64,000 nt of DNA, from the NCBI GenBank assembly GCA_017480225.1, contig JAFVBB010000018.1, positions 186,001-250,000 on the forward strand, given 5' to 3'. This stretch comes from Bacteroidales bacterium (GTDB taxonomy: Bacteria > Bacteroidota > Bacteroidia > Bacteroidales > P3). Every line of letters begins with the position of its first letter. The stretch's first letter is position 1. The translations under genes were made by a program, and so were the position numbers. The notes beneath the pieces are model-generated. The model did not search any database, had not been told where the DNA came from, and was given only the letters and a program-made list of their open reading frames with translations. Shown here piece by piece: positions 33,767-42,644 of this stretch.

Positions 33767-35314
33767 ATGAAGAAGACATTATTGGCTTTAACAGCGCTGA
33801 TCACCCTCGCCGCCAGCGGCGCGAAGGCGCAGTCGTTCAGCTACAACGAGACGAACAACCTGCTCTACTTTGCCAACCGCGTGCCGCAGGTGAACCAGCT
33901 CAACCCGGCTCTGTTCCCCGCAAACAACACGTTCTACCTGCAACTGCCCGGCATGAACGGACTGCAGTTCGGCTTCCCGCTGTCGATTGGCGATATAGCG
34001 AAGTACGACGCCGCCCAAAACATGAACATCATCGACCTCAACAGCATACTCAACACGCTGAACAACAGCAGCCAGTTCCGCGTGGGGCTCGACGTGAACC
34101 TGCTGGGCTTCGGTTTCAAGGTGCACAACCTGTTTTTCGATTTCAACACGCAGCTGCGCGGCAACGTCAACTTCGGACTGCCTGTGAGCGTGGTAAACAC
34201 GCTGCTGCAGGGCAATGTTGACGGCGACCAGCCCATACCCTCGGCCACGCTGCTTGACGGTTCGCTCTTCAACTCGCAGTTCTACCTGGAGACAAGCTTG
34301 GGCGCGGGCTTCCGCCTGCCCGTCATTCCGTTGACCATCGGTGTGCACGCCAAGCTGCTCTCTGGCCTCTTCAACGTGCAGATGGACAACACCAATATCA
34401 CCTTCGAGACCGACGAGGACTTCAACACCGTCCGCGCGAAAGTGTACTACGAGCTGGTGGCGGCGTCGGCACTCAACATCGACACCACGGGTGGCTTCGG
34501 CAACATTCCGCAGAATCTTGTAAGTTCGTTGAAGGATAACCCAATGGATGCCGTGCGCAACCTGTTCGACCTCGCTGGCGGCAACACTGGCGTGGCCTTC
34601 GACATCGGAGCGCGCTACGACATGGGGCCGCTCACGGTGTCGGCCTCCATCAACGACCTCTCGGCCGGTATTCACTGGCAGAAGAACCTGGTGGCCGTGG
34701 TGCCCAACGGTGGCGAGGCGGCACTCGAATTCAGCGGCATCGACCTGGGCAACCTACTCGACAACGGCAACTTCGACGTCGACACCCTCAGCACCTACCT
34801 TAACAGCCAGGTGAGCAAACTGGAGCCTTCCCTCAAGGTTGACGAGGGCGAGTACTGGTACAACATACCCACCAAGATCAACCTTGCCGCCACCGTCAAC
34901 CTCGGCCTTGTCAAGGCCGGTCTGCTCTTCCACGGCCAGTTTGACCGCGGCCTGCTCAGCAAGAACACCTACAGCACCGTGGCCGACGCCGCCGGCGACC
35001 TGAGCCACAACTACGGCGAACTGAAGAATACATTCCGTTTCAACACCACCCTCTCGGCCGGGATAAACCTTTTCAACTGGTTTGAGCTCATCGTGGGCTC
35101 GTCGATGGTGTTCGACGGCAACCCCATATCGCTGAGCAACTTCCTCAACCCCGGTGTGGGCTTTGTGTTCACTCCCGCCACCTTGCTGCAGGCCTACGTG
35201 ATGATGGACTACGTCAGCAGCATCTATCTGGCCGACATGAAGGCGTTCAACGTCAAGGTCGGGTTCAACATGCTCATCGGCAACGGTGGCAAACGAAAAG
35301 TACTGGGCTTCTAA
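33767..35314 (+). CDS. DUF5723 family outer membrane beta-barrel protein
   Basis: 515 residues. A signal peptide ends at GAKAQ. Then QVNQLNPALFPANNTFYLQLPGMNGLQFGF is the start typical of DUF5723 proteins, which look like PorV/FadL-type barrels: amphipathic strands spaced through the sequence and a C-terminus rich in alternating aromatic and hydrophobic residues (FNVKVGFNMLIG). No substrate is known. It follows the lipoprotein gene and abuts der with no intergenic base, so the three are probably one transcript. Confidence 0.82.
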   Translation: MKKTLLALTALITLAASGAKAQSFSYNETNNLLYFANRVPQVNQLNPALFPANNTFYLQLPGMNGLQFGFPLSIGDIAKYDAAQNMNIIDLNSILNTLNNSSQFRVGLDVNLLGFGFKVHNLFFDFNTQLRGNVNFGLPVSVVNTLLQGNVDGDQPIPSATLLDGSLFNSQFYLETSLGAGFRLPVIPLTIGVHAKLLSGLFNVQMDNTNITFETDEDFNTVRAKVYYELVAASALNIDTTGGFGNIPQNLVSSLKDNPMDAVRNLFDLAGGNTGVAFDIGARYDMGPLTVSASINDLSAGIHWQKNLVAVVPNGGEAALEFSGIDLGNLLDNGNFDVDTLSTYLNSQVSKLEPSLKVDEGEYWYNIPTKINLAATVNLGLVKAGLLFHGQFDRGLLSKNTYSTVADAAGDLSHNYGELKNTFRFNTTLSAGINLFNWFELIVGSSMVFDGNPISLSNFLNPGVGFVFTPATLLQAYVMMDYVSSIYLADMKAFNVKVGFNMLIGNGGKRKVLGF

Positions 35315-36619
35315 ATGAACATTGTTGCAATAGTCGGCAGGCCCAATGTGGGCAAAAGCACGCTCTTCAACCGCTTGACCGAATCGCGCCAGGCGATTGT
35401 GGACGAGACCAGCGGCGTGACGCGCGACCGACAGTATGGCCATTCCGACTGGAACGGCAAGCATTTCTCAATCATCGACACTGGCGGCTACGTGATGGGC
35501 GGCGACGACGAGTTTGAGGAAGAGATACGCAAGCAGGTGGGGCTGGCCATTGACGAGGCTGACGCCATCCTGTTTGTGGTCGACGCCCGCGAAGGGCTGA
35601 CCGCAATGGACGAGGATGTGGCCGACATGCTGCGACGCCAGCCAAAACCTGTGTTCCTGGCAGCCAACAAAGTCGACAACTCCGCGCAGATGAGCAACCT
35701 GGCCGAGTTCTACTCGCTTGGGCTTGGCGACCCTTTCCCCATAGCCGGCATCACTGGCAGCGGCACGGGCGACCTGCTCGACGCGCTGGTGAGCGACTTT
35801 GACGAGGGTGAGGAAGACCAGCATGGCGATCTGCCGCGCATTGCCGTGGTGGGGCGTCCCAACGTCGGCAAAAGCTCGTTCATCAACATGATAACCGGCG
35901 AGCACAGGTCGGTGGTGACGCCGATAGCCGGCACCACACGCGACTCTGTCTACACGCATTACAACCTCTTTGGTTTCGACTTCAATTTTGTCGACACCGC
36001 TGGATTGCGCCGCAAGAACAAAGTGAACGAGGACCTGGAGTTCTACTCTGTGATGCGCTCGGTGCGAGCCATCGAATCGAGCGACATGTGCATATTGATG
36101 CTTGATGCCAGCCAAGGCATAGAGCAGCAGGATCTCAACATCTTCTCCCTGATAGTGCGCAACCACAAGGGGGTGGTGATTGTTGTAAACAAGTGGGATT
36201 TGGTGCAGAAAGAGACCAATACACACCGCGACTTCGAGCGCACTATCCGTGAGCGCATAGCACCCTTCGACGATGTGCCGATAGTGTTCACGTCGGTAGT
36301 CAACAAGCAGCGCATCTACAAGGTGCTTGAAGTTGCCAGGCAGGTGTGCGAGGCTCGCAGCCGCCGCATCTCAACCGCCGAGTTGAACGAGCGCCTGCTG
36401 CCGATAGTGAAGGAGCAGAACCCGCCGCCTTCGGTAAAAGGTAAATGGGTAAAGATAAAATACATAACCCAACTGCCCACCCACTATCCGCAATTTGTTT
36501 TCTTCTGCAACCTGCCGCAATATGTGCGCGACCCATACAGAAGGTTTGTGGAGAACAGGATACGCGAGATGTGGGACTTCCACGGTGTGCCAATGACCAT
36601 CTTCTTCCGTGCGAAATAG
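35315..36619 (+). CDS. der: Ribosome-assembly GTPase Der (EngA)
   Basis: 434 residues with two tandem GTPase domains and a C-terminal KH-like domain, the defining arrangement. First P-loop GRPNVGKST (8-16) with DTGG and NKVD; second P-loop GRPNVGKSS with DTAGLRRK and NKWD. It acts in late 50S subunit maturation. The ATG directly follows the stop of the barrel gene. Confidence 0.97.
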   Translation: MNIVAIVGRPNVGKSTLFNRLTESRQAIVDETSGVTRDRQYGHSDWNGKHFSIIDTGGYVMGGDDEFEEEIRKQVGLAIDEADAILFVVDAREGLTAMDEDVADMLRRQPKPVFLAANKVDNSAQMSNLAEFYSLGLGDPFPIAGITGSGTGDLLDALVSDFDEGEEDQHGDLPRIAVVGRPNVGKSSFINMITGEHRSVVTPIAGTTRDSVYTHYNLFGFDFNFVDTAGLRRKNKVNEDLEFYSVMRSVRAIESSDMCILMLDASQGIEQQDLNIFSLIVRNHKGVVIVVNKWDLVQKETNTHRDFERTIRERIAPFDDVPIVFTSVVNKQRIYKVLEVARQVCEARSRRISTAELNERLLPIVKEQNPPPSVKGKWVKIKYITQLPTHYPQFVFFCNLPQYVRDPYRRFVENRIREMWDFHGVPMTIFFRAK

Positions 36620-36674
36620 ACGTTTGGCACGCTTTTTGATAAATGGTAGGAAGAAACAAAACAACAACAGAGAT

Positions 36675-36983
36675 ATGAAAGTTACAGAACAGAATTTTGA
36701 CGAGCTGCTGGCCAGCGGCAAACCTGTCATGATCGATTTTGGCGCCACGTGGTGCGGTCCCTGCAAAGCTTTGGCTCCAAGAGTCGAGGAGGTGGAGGGA
36801 GAATATGCCGACCGCGCTGTGGTAGGCACGGCCGATGTGGATGAGTGCGCTGGCCTTGCCGCGCGTTTCCGCATCCGCAATGTCCCCACTGTGCTTTTCT
36901 TCAAAGGCGGAGAACAGAAGGATAAATGCGTTGGCATGGTGTCAAAGGAGACACTCACCGAAAAGCTTAACGCCCTGCTCTGA
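36675..36983 (+). CDS. trxA: Thioredoxin
   Basis: 102 residues from ATG 36675, which gives the standard thioredoxin length; a longer frame upstream was rejected. The active site is WCGPC (26-30), and the cis-proline is in IRNVPTVLFF. It is a cytoplasmic dithiol reductant. It lies 55 bp after der and 2 bp before the DUF58 gene. Confidence 0.95.
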   Translation: MKVTEQNFDELLASGKPVMIDFGATWCGPCKALAPRVEEVEGEYADRAVVGTADVDECAGLAARFRIRNVPTVLFFKGGEQKDKCVGMVSKETLTEKLNALL

Positions 36984-36985
36984 AG

Positions 36986-37912
36986 ATGCTTCGCGAGCAA
37001 GCATCGCGCTACAGTACCCTCGACTTCCTGGCTCGTCAGGTGGTCGAGGGTTTTATCGTTGGTAGACACCGCAGTCCGTTTCACGGCTATTCGGCAGAAT
37101 TCTCTGACTATCGCCAATATAACGACGGCGAAAGCACACGCAACATAGACTGGCATCTCTACGCGCGCACCGACAGGCTTTATGTCAAACAGTTTGAGGA
37201 AGAGACCAATCTCCGCTGCCGCATTGTGGTTGACAACAGCGGTTCCATGCTTTTCCCAACTGACGGACATGCCGACTTTGTGTCACCCAACAAGCTGACC
37301 TTTGCCGCACTGGCCGCAACGGTGCTCGTTGAAGTGCTCTATCGCCAGCGCGATGCATTCGGACTCACGCTTGTTGCCGACGGCATAGGGTTGAGCACTC
37401 CATGCCGATCCAGTGCAGCACACAGACGGCACATTGTCGGTGAACTTGAAAAACTGGTGCAACCACTGTCTCTACCTGCCTCTGAACCTCACTCTACGGG
37501 CATTGCGCAGTCGCTGCATATCATGGCCGAGGCCATGCACAGGCGTTCGCTGGTTGTCATCTTCACCGATGCTTTCGTTGGTGATGGCGAGCAGGAGCTC
37601 CTCTTCGACGCCTTGCGCCACCTGCGCCACAACAAGCATGAGGTAATTCTATTCCACACATACCACCGCCGACATGAGATGAACCTTGACTATGGCACAG
37701 CACCTGTGAGGTTTATCGACCTGGAAAATGGGCGTGTGCTGAAACTGCAGCCACAGGATGTTGCGGAGAAATACAGCCTGGAGATGAACAAGCAGCGCAA
37801 CCTTCTTCAACAACGCGCCATGCAGTACAACATAGACTACGTGGCGGTCGACGTTGAGCAAGGCTGTGAACAGGTGCTAACACCATTCCTTCTGCGTCGA
37901 AGCAAGATGTAA
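36986..37912 (+). CDS. DUF58 domain protein
   Basis: 308 residues. The DUF58 core is GYSAEFSDYRQYNDGESTRNIDWHLYARTDRLYVKQFEEE (34-73), followed by a von Willebrand-like fold whose metal site shows DNSGS at 83-87 (D83, S85, S87). Such proteins usually work with a MoxR AAA+ ATPase and Bat proteins, often linked to envelope stress. Here neither is adjacent; the neighbours are trxA and an esterase. No signal peptide or membrane segment is seen. Confidence 0.88.
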   Translation: MLREQASRYSTLDFLARQVVEGFIVGRHRSPFHGYSAEFSDYRQYNDGESTRNIDWHLYARTDRLYVKQFEEETNLRCRIVVDNSGSMLFPTDGHADFVSPNKLTFAALAATVLVEVLYRQRDAFGLTLVADGIGLSTPCRSSAAHRRHIVGELEKLVQPLSLPASEPHSTGIAQSLHIMAEAMHRRSLVVIFTDAFVGDGEQELLFDALRHLRHNKHEVILFHTYHRRHEMNLDYGTAPVRFIDLENGRVLKLQPQDVAEKYSLEMNKQRNLLQQRAMQYNIDYVAVDVEQGCEQVLTPFLLRRSKM

Positions 37913-37915
37913 TCC

Positions 37916-38503
37916 ATGTCTTACGCGCTTTATATACACGGCATGGGCAGTGGTGCAAAGAGCGGCACACGCTCGTCTCTTGGCCACTATCTGCAGGGCT
38001 ACGAGTGGCTCTGCCCGGAGCTGCCTACCGACCCCCAGCAGGCACTTCTGATACTGCGCGACTACGTTTCTGTTTTCCAACCCGACCTGGTGGTTGGCAC
38101 ATCGCTCGGTGGACTGTATACTGTCTATCTTGAAGCGCCCACAAAGGTTGCGGTTAATCCCACTTGGAACATCGACACCACGTTGCGCCGTATGGGATAT
38201 GGCAAGCATGTGTACCATTGTGAGCGAGAAGACGGAGCAACACATTTCACGGTTGACGAACCATTGGTGCAGGCCTACCGTGCGTTCCGCGACGGTACCG
38301 CCCCGGTGCCCAGCGGCAACCAGCTGGCTCTTTTCTCTACCGACGACGAGATTGTGGGCCGCCTGGCATCGAAGCAGAATGCAGCACAGATGCAAGCGCT
38401 GGGCTACAGAGTGGAGTGGAGCTCGCGTTTCGGCCACCGACTGAACCAAGCCGCTGCCAAACAGCTTGCATCCATGCTGCTCTCCATGCAGACGCACTAT
38501 TGA
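37916..38503 (+). CDS. YqiA/UPF0227-type esterase (alpha/beta hydrolase)
   Basis: 195 residues. The oxyanion-hole segment IHGMGSG (7-13) and nucleophile elbow GTSLGG with Ser63 are clear. A late His in RFGHRLNQ is the probable catalytic base, and Asp in FSTDDEIV the acid. YqiA-like proteins hydrolyse short esters; the physiological substrate is unknown. The 3' end overlaps the convergent 38497-38952 gene by 7 bp. Confidence 0.82.
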   Translation: MSYALYIHGMGSGAKSGTRSSLGHYLQGYEWLCPELPTDPQQALLILRDYVSVFQPDLVVGTSLGGLYTVYLEAPTKVAVNPTWNIDTTLRRMGYGKHVYHCEREDGATHFTVDEPLVQAYRAFRDGTAPVPSGNQLALFSTDDEIVGRLASKQNAAQMQALGYRVEWSSRFGHRLNQAAAKQLASMLLSMQTHY

Positions 38504-38952
38504 CCTTCCTGCCAGGTTGTGTCTATTCTGCCGTTGCTTTGTATTGCGTTGGAGCGTATCATGCGCTCTATCTCTTCCGGGTCGAAGTATAGTTTGCGGC
38601 CAACCTTCATGGGGCGCAACAGTCCCTTCTTTACCCAACGGCCAAGCGATTGGCGCGATGTGTGCAGCTGCTCGCACACGTCAAACGTGTCCATCCACTT
38701 TGTCAGACCGCGCTTGGGATGCTCTATCGCCATCAGCGAGCCCTCGCGTGCTGCCGGGTACTCCCTCATCAATGCAGCAAACTGCTCGTCGGTCATTGGC
38801 CTGCGGTTCTTCTGTTTGGCACTGTGGATACTGATTGACAGCTGGTTCACAAGGCCGTCGTCCGAGCGATAGAACAGGTAAATAAGGTTTGGCTTACCAT
38901 CCCAATCCAAGTGCAGTTTCTGCACGATTGCTTTGATTTCTTCGATTGTCAT
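38497..38952 (-). CDS. MerR-like helix-turn-helix protein
   Basis: 151 residues. The C-terminal half contains a short winged-helix of the MerR/excisionase (HTH_17) type: DTFDVCEQLHTSRQSLGRWVKKGLLRPMKVGRKLYFDPEEIERMI. The N-terminal part (EEIKAIVQKLHLDWDGKPNLIYLFYRSDDGL) is not recognised. This DNA-binding module occurs in transcription regulators and in excisionases of mobile elements; no integrase is present here. The convergent overlap with the esterase gene and the lack of a strong promoter are notable. Confidence 0.75.
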   Translation of the reverse strand: MTIEEIKAIVQKLHLDWDGKPNLIYLFYRSDDGLVNQLSISIHSAKQKNRRPMTDEQFAALMREYPAAREGSLMAIEHPKRGLTKWMDTFDVCEQLHTSRQSLGRWVKKGLLRPMKVGRKLYFDPEEIERMIRSNAIQSNGRIDTTWQEGQ

Positions 38953-39148
38953 GTTCGCTGTTTTATTGTTATTACGGCTGCAAAGGTGCGAAAAAACAGA
39001 CGCATGGCAATCACATCAGCAGTGCGGCAAACTGAAGGTGAGGAGTTCGCATGGCAACTGCGAACTTGCCGCAAACCAGCGTGAACAGACAGTTAACCAA
39101 TCGTAAAGAAAATGCAAAAAAGTTGTGAATGAATGGATTATTTTTCCT

Positions 39149-39156
39149 AACTTTGC
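39149..39156 (+). promoter_or_regulatory. -7 box of the 39223 gene
   Basis: TAACTTTG, about 67 bp before the GTG start. The -33 region is TTGT-like. It lies in a low-GC stretch between two divergent unknown genes. Confidence 0.65.
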
Positions 39157-39222
39157 AAAGTCGACACATTCGTACATAATACAACAGACCCAGCAGTAAC
39201 CACCTCAATTTCAATTGGCAAG

Positions 39223-39933
39223 GTGGCTGCAGTACAGTGCTGTGGCCGTAAAGTAGCCGCGTCGGTCGACGATGTGCAACGAATAATGACCGAACTTGGC
39301 CTGCCACCAGACGAGCAGGCGAGGGAATGGATCAGGGCAGGGCGCTCATTTCCAGAGCCGCAATGGATGATGCAATGTGTGGAGAGGGCCGAACTGATGG
39401 TTAGGCTGAAGCAACGTGAGGACGCCGTGATGCAGGCTCTTGACAGTCGCGCACAGACACCGACAAGCATAAAAGAAGACGAGGTGCTGGCCGGCGAACT
39501 GGCGGAGCGGCAGTTTTCATGGCGCGGAGCCGAGCGTGGAGTGCACATCGACGTATTGCGCGACGGCATACGCGACCTTGCTAACCACGGTTTCATCAGC
39601 CGCGACATCGAGCAGCAGGTCGCCCTTCGGCGGGCGCTGGGGGTGGCTGTGAACGAGACCGAACGCAACTCGCGCGGACAGTGGGTTGTGTGGCAGGCCG
39701 AGCAGGATTCGCTCAACTACTTCATCGACAGTCTGTGGCAGATGCAACTCATTGGATGTCCGGGCGACCGGCGCTACCGGTGGCACACACTCTGCGGAGC
39801 CTTCCTCCGCGCCGACGGAAGAAGGATTGACCGTTCAATCAAAAACAACATTTGCCGCAATCCATCAAAACGAGAGGCCATTGACAAGGCCATTCTGGCC
39901 GGGCTGGCATTTGTCACTGGTCACCGGCATTAG
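39223..39933 (+). CDS. Hypothetical protein
   Basis: 236 residues from a GTG start, the first usable start in frame after the promoter. I do not recognise it. Two parts can be seen: an N-terminal helical segment (VDDVQRIMTELGLPPDEQAREWIRAGRSF) and a basic C-terminal region (RADGRRIDRSIKNNICRNPSKREAIDKAILAGL) that could bind nucleic acid. Sequence between them is charged and helical. There is no signal peptide. It is divergent from the HTH gene at 38497, and its last four bases overlap mntP in the convergent direction. Confidence 0.65.
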   Translation: MAAVQCCGRKVAASVDDVQRIMTELGLPPDEQAREWIRAGRSFPEPQWMMQCVERAELMVRLKQREDAVMQALDSRAQTPTSIKEDEVLAGELAERQFSWRGAERGVHIDVLRDGIRDLANHGFISRDIEQQVALRRALGVAVNETERNSRGQWVVWQAEQDSLNYFIDSLWQMQLIGCPGDRRYRWHTLCGAFLRADGRRIDRSIKNNICRNPSKREAIDKAILAGLAFVTGHRH

Positions 39934-40496
39934 TGCAGCAGGTGTTCAAGCAGTATTTTTGTGCCAAGCACTATCAAGACCCCGCCTGCCACTATCGTTG
40001 CTGTGCGTTCTGGCACAGGCATCCGCCGGCGGCCTATGGCGACGCCAATCACCGAGACAAGGAATGTGGTGACGCCTATTGTGGCCACAACCCACACCAC
40101 CGTTGACAACGGTTGGTCAAGCCCAAGGCCGACACCCACAGCCAGCGCATCGATGCTGGTGGCCATGCCAAGAGAGAGAAATGTTGCCAGGCTGGAGTCT
40201 CGATGCTTTGTGGCAGTCTCATTCTTGTTCCCCACAGCGTCGAGAATCATCTTGCCACCCACAAAACAAAGCATGGCAAAGGCGACCCAGTGATCCACCG
40301 ACTCTACAAACGAGCTTGCCGCATCGCCCGCCAAGGCTCCTGCCATCGGGAAAGCGGCCTGGCACAAGCCGAAAACCACAGCCATAAGCAAGCCCCGGCG
40401 CCAGCTCATGCGGTTGGAAAGCGACATGGTGGCACTCACCACAAACGAATCAACACAAAGCGCCAACGCCAGCAGCAGGGCATCGATGAAGTTCAT
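39930..40496 (-). CDS. mntP: Manganese efflux pump MntP
   Basis: 188 residues from ATG 40496, the standard MntP length with six hydrophobic segments arranged as two repeats. The first repeat has ALALCVDSFVVSATMS and the second SLGMATSIDALAVGVGLG; both acidic residues of the metal path are present (D in VDSF and SIDA). It exports Mn2+ from the cytoplasm. Its start overlaps the upstream gene's stop (40493-40496), so it is coupled to the ATP-grasp-like gene. Confidence 0.92.
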   Translation of the reverse strand: MNFIDALLLALALCVDSFVVSATMSLSNRMSWRRGLLMAVVFGLCQAAFPMAGALAGDAASSFVESVDHWVAFAMLCFVGGKMILDAVGNKNETATKHRDSSLATFLSLGMATSIDALAVGVGLGLDQPLSTVVWVVATIGVTTFLVSVIGVAIGRRRMPVPERTATIVAGGVLIVLGTKILLEHLLH

Positions 40497-41368
40497 TGTT
40501 TGTTGATTTGCGCGTGTGCCACCATACCCATTGTGTGACGGAGGTTCATCTCGGCCACCCTGACGCGGCCGTCGCGGCACACCATAAGGTCAACTCCCAA
40601 CGGCCCGTTGTAGCATGGAGCCACAACCTCGCCGAGCCATTCCTCCACCTCCATCCGCTTTGCCTCGAGTCTTGAGGAATATGGCCACAGGCGGCGATGC
40701 ACCTTGCGCACTATCGACCTGTCGTCCAGCCGATAGTTGCTTCTGTACACACCGCTGCCGGTGCGGAAGAGCGAATAGCCCGCAAAACACACATGGCCAC
40801 GATTGACCGTGTACTCTATTGCCAAATCCAAAGCCACATCCTGCCTCACCTCGGCAATGGCCATGCCCTGCTCGCGCACTGTCTTTGTCAGCCAGTCGCG
40901 GTCGATGGCCGAGAGCGCGCCGTGCACCCACCGCAATCCACGTCCGGCACCGCTCCACGGTGCCTTGAGTACAATGTGTTCTTCGCTGTGCAGCAGCGTG
41001 TCCACATCGCCCTCGCCAGTCACTGGGCGGGCGTGGCTCTGCAAGGGCAGGATGGTGCCGCGGTGCTGAAGGCGGCGGACAACGGCCAGCTCGCCGTCGG
41101 TGGGCAGCAACCCTTGCGGGGCTCCGCGTTTTAGCAATTCGTGTTTCACAACGGCATTCCAGCCCCAGGCCGTGATGCGCGTGGCCGTGGGCAGCAGGTC
41201 ACGCAGGCTGTCGTCGTAGACAGCGCGGCATTCCGCGTCGGGGTAGAGCGCGAGCATCAGGCCGGCGTCGCGCATGGCGAACTCCACAGCCGACCTCGGC
41301 GGCACATAATGAGCACGACCTTTGGCAAGGCAAAGGTCGTGCTCGGGGTTGAATATGCAGATGTGCAT
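40493..41368 (-). CDS. ATP-grasp-like protein of unknown function
   Basis: 291 residues from ATG 41368. The middle has VLKAPWSGAGRGLRWV, resembling the nucleotide-binding loop of ATP-grasp enzymes. The end VRVAEMNLRHTMGMVAHA resembles their metal-binding E-x-N-x-R motif. The N-terminus (MHICIFNPEHDLCLAKG) is shared by a set of uncharacterised Bacteroidota proteins. ATP-grasp enzymes ligate carboxylates to amines; no substrate can be named. It follows serA by 25 bp and overlaps mntP. Confidence 0.72.
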   Translation of the reverse strand: MHICIFNPEHDLCLAKGRAHYVPPRSAVEFAMRDAGLMLALYPDAECRAVYDDSLRDLLPTATRITAWGWNAVVKHELLKRGAPQGLLPTDGELAVVRRLQHRGTILPLQSHARPVTGEGDVDTLLHSEEHIVLKAPWSGAGRGLRWVHGALSAIDRDWLTKTVREQGMAIAEVRQDVALDLAIEYTVNRGHVCFAGYSLFRTGSGVYRSNYRLDDRSIVRKVHRRLWPYSSRLEAKRMEVEEWLGEVVAPCYNGPLGVDLMVCRDGRVRVAEMNLRHTMGMVAHAQINKQ

Positions 41369-41393
41369 AGCTTGTCTTACTGACAACGCCGGA

Positions 41394-42314
41394 TTATTTG
41401 TTCACCTGGAAACGCTTGTTGCCGGTCTTGAAGAAATCGGCAATCTGGTTGGCGGCGGCTATGCCTGCATTGATGTTGGCCTCTTCGGTCTGGGCACCCA
41501 TCTTCTTGGGGGTGGCGAAGTAGCGGCCCTCGAAGGCGCGGAACTCGGCGTCGGCATCGGGCATGATGTCGGTGATGTACCTCAGGTCGGTGCGCTCTGC
41601 CATGAGTTTGCACAGGCCTTCCTCGTCGATGACTTCCTTGCGGGCGCTGTTCACCAGGATGCCGCCCTTGTGCATCTTGCCCACGAGCTCGTAGCCGATG
41701 CTCTTCTTGGTCTCGGCGGTTGCGGGGATGTGGAGGGAGACGATGTCGCAGGTCTCGAAGAGGGCCTGCTGGTTGGCGACGGCCTTGGCCATGCCGGTGG
41801 CCTCGATTTGCTCGGCGGTCATGAAGGCGTCGAATGCGTAGACCTCCATGCCGAAGCCCTTGGCTATGCGGGCCACGTTGCGACCCACGTTGCCGAAGGC
41901 AAGGATGCCGAGTTTCTTGCCCATCAGCTCGCTGCCGCTCTTGCCGTTGTAGAAGTTGCGGACGGCGTAGACAAGCATACCCATGACCAGCTCGGCCACG
42001 GCATTGCTGTTCTGGCCGGGGGTGTTCATGGCCACTATGCCGCGGGCTGTGCAGGCCTCAAGGTCGAGGTTGTCGAAACCGGCACCTGCACGGACAACAA
42101 TTTTCAGCTGCTTGGCGTGGTCAATCACCTCTTTGGTGACCTTGTCGCTGCGCACGATGAGGGCGTCTGCGTCCTCGACGGCCTTGTAGAGGTCGTTAAC
42201 ATCGGTATATTTCTCAAGGAGAGCCAGCTCGTAGCCGTTCTTCTCCACCACTTCGCGGATGCCGTCGACGGCCACTTTGGCGAAGGGTTTCTCGGTTGCA
42301 ACGAGTACTTTCAT
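41394..42314 (-). CDS. serA: D-3-phosphoglycerate dehydrogenase, short lysine-type
   Basis: 306 residues from ATG 42314; no ACT or regulatory domain, so not feedback-regulated in the usual way. NAD-binding GNVGRNVARIAKGFG (141-155) and the catalytic Arg in NSARKEVIDEEG are present. Where most family members have His (TPHIG), this one has TPKKMGAQT (268-276), placing Lys270/271 at the active site. That is the type III lysine form described for Entamoeba and some bacteria. It oxidises 3-phosphoglycerate in the first step of serine synthesis. It sits downstream of serC with a 330-bp gap. Confidence 0.93.
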   Translation of the reverse strand: MKVLVATEKPFAKVAVDGIREVVEKNGYELALLEKYTDVNDLYKAVEDADALIVRSDKVTKEVIDHAKQLKIVVRAGAGFDNLDLEACTARGIVAMNTPGQNSNAVAELVMGMLVYAVRNFYNGKSGSELMGKKLGILAFGNVGRNVARIAKGFGMEVYAFDAFMTAEQIEATGMAKAVANQQALFETCDIVSLHIPATAETKKSIGYELVGKMHKGGILVNSARKEVIDEEGLCKLMAERTDLRYITDIMPDADAEFRAFEGRYFATPKKMGAQTEEANINAGIAAANQIADFFKTGNKRFQVNK

Positions 42315-42644
42315 TGTGTATTGTTTTTTGATTTTCTGATATGTGGGTGAGGATGTTAGGACTATTGAGTCATTGAGCATTTAGGACACATAGACACTAC
42401 AAAAGTTTTAAGACATTCACTACATCAAGATGTTTAGGGTATTCCCCTGACCTTTTGTCATTATGTATCTAAAACCTGCCTGTGTCCGGGTACCGCAAAG
42501 CTCCTTACTCAAGTGGAAAATGGATGTTGAGAAGTTAATAGATAAAGGAATTAAGACTTACAGATGAACACAAAAAGTTATATCTTGCTATCTGAAAATC
42601 CCGCAATCTTAAACCCTTAACATCTCAACATCCTGCCACTGGCC
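42315..42644 (-). other. AT-rich gap between serC and serA with a long inverted repeat
   Basis: No gene is supported here. The stretch is much lower in GC than the flanking genes. An inverted repeat pairs 42522-42538 (GGATGTTGAGAAGTTAA) with 42617-42633 (16 of 17 positions). On the transcript this would make a hairpin with a loop of about 78 nt. Known riboswitch motifs are not seen. Confidence 0.5.

Noticed and set aside
38497-39933. Integrated mobile element carrying the excisionase-like gene
   Set aside because: No integrase, transposase, terminal repeats or attachment duplication could be found around it.
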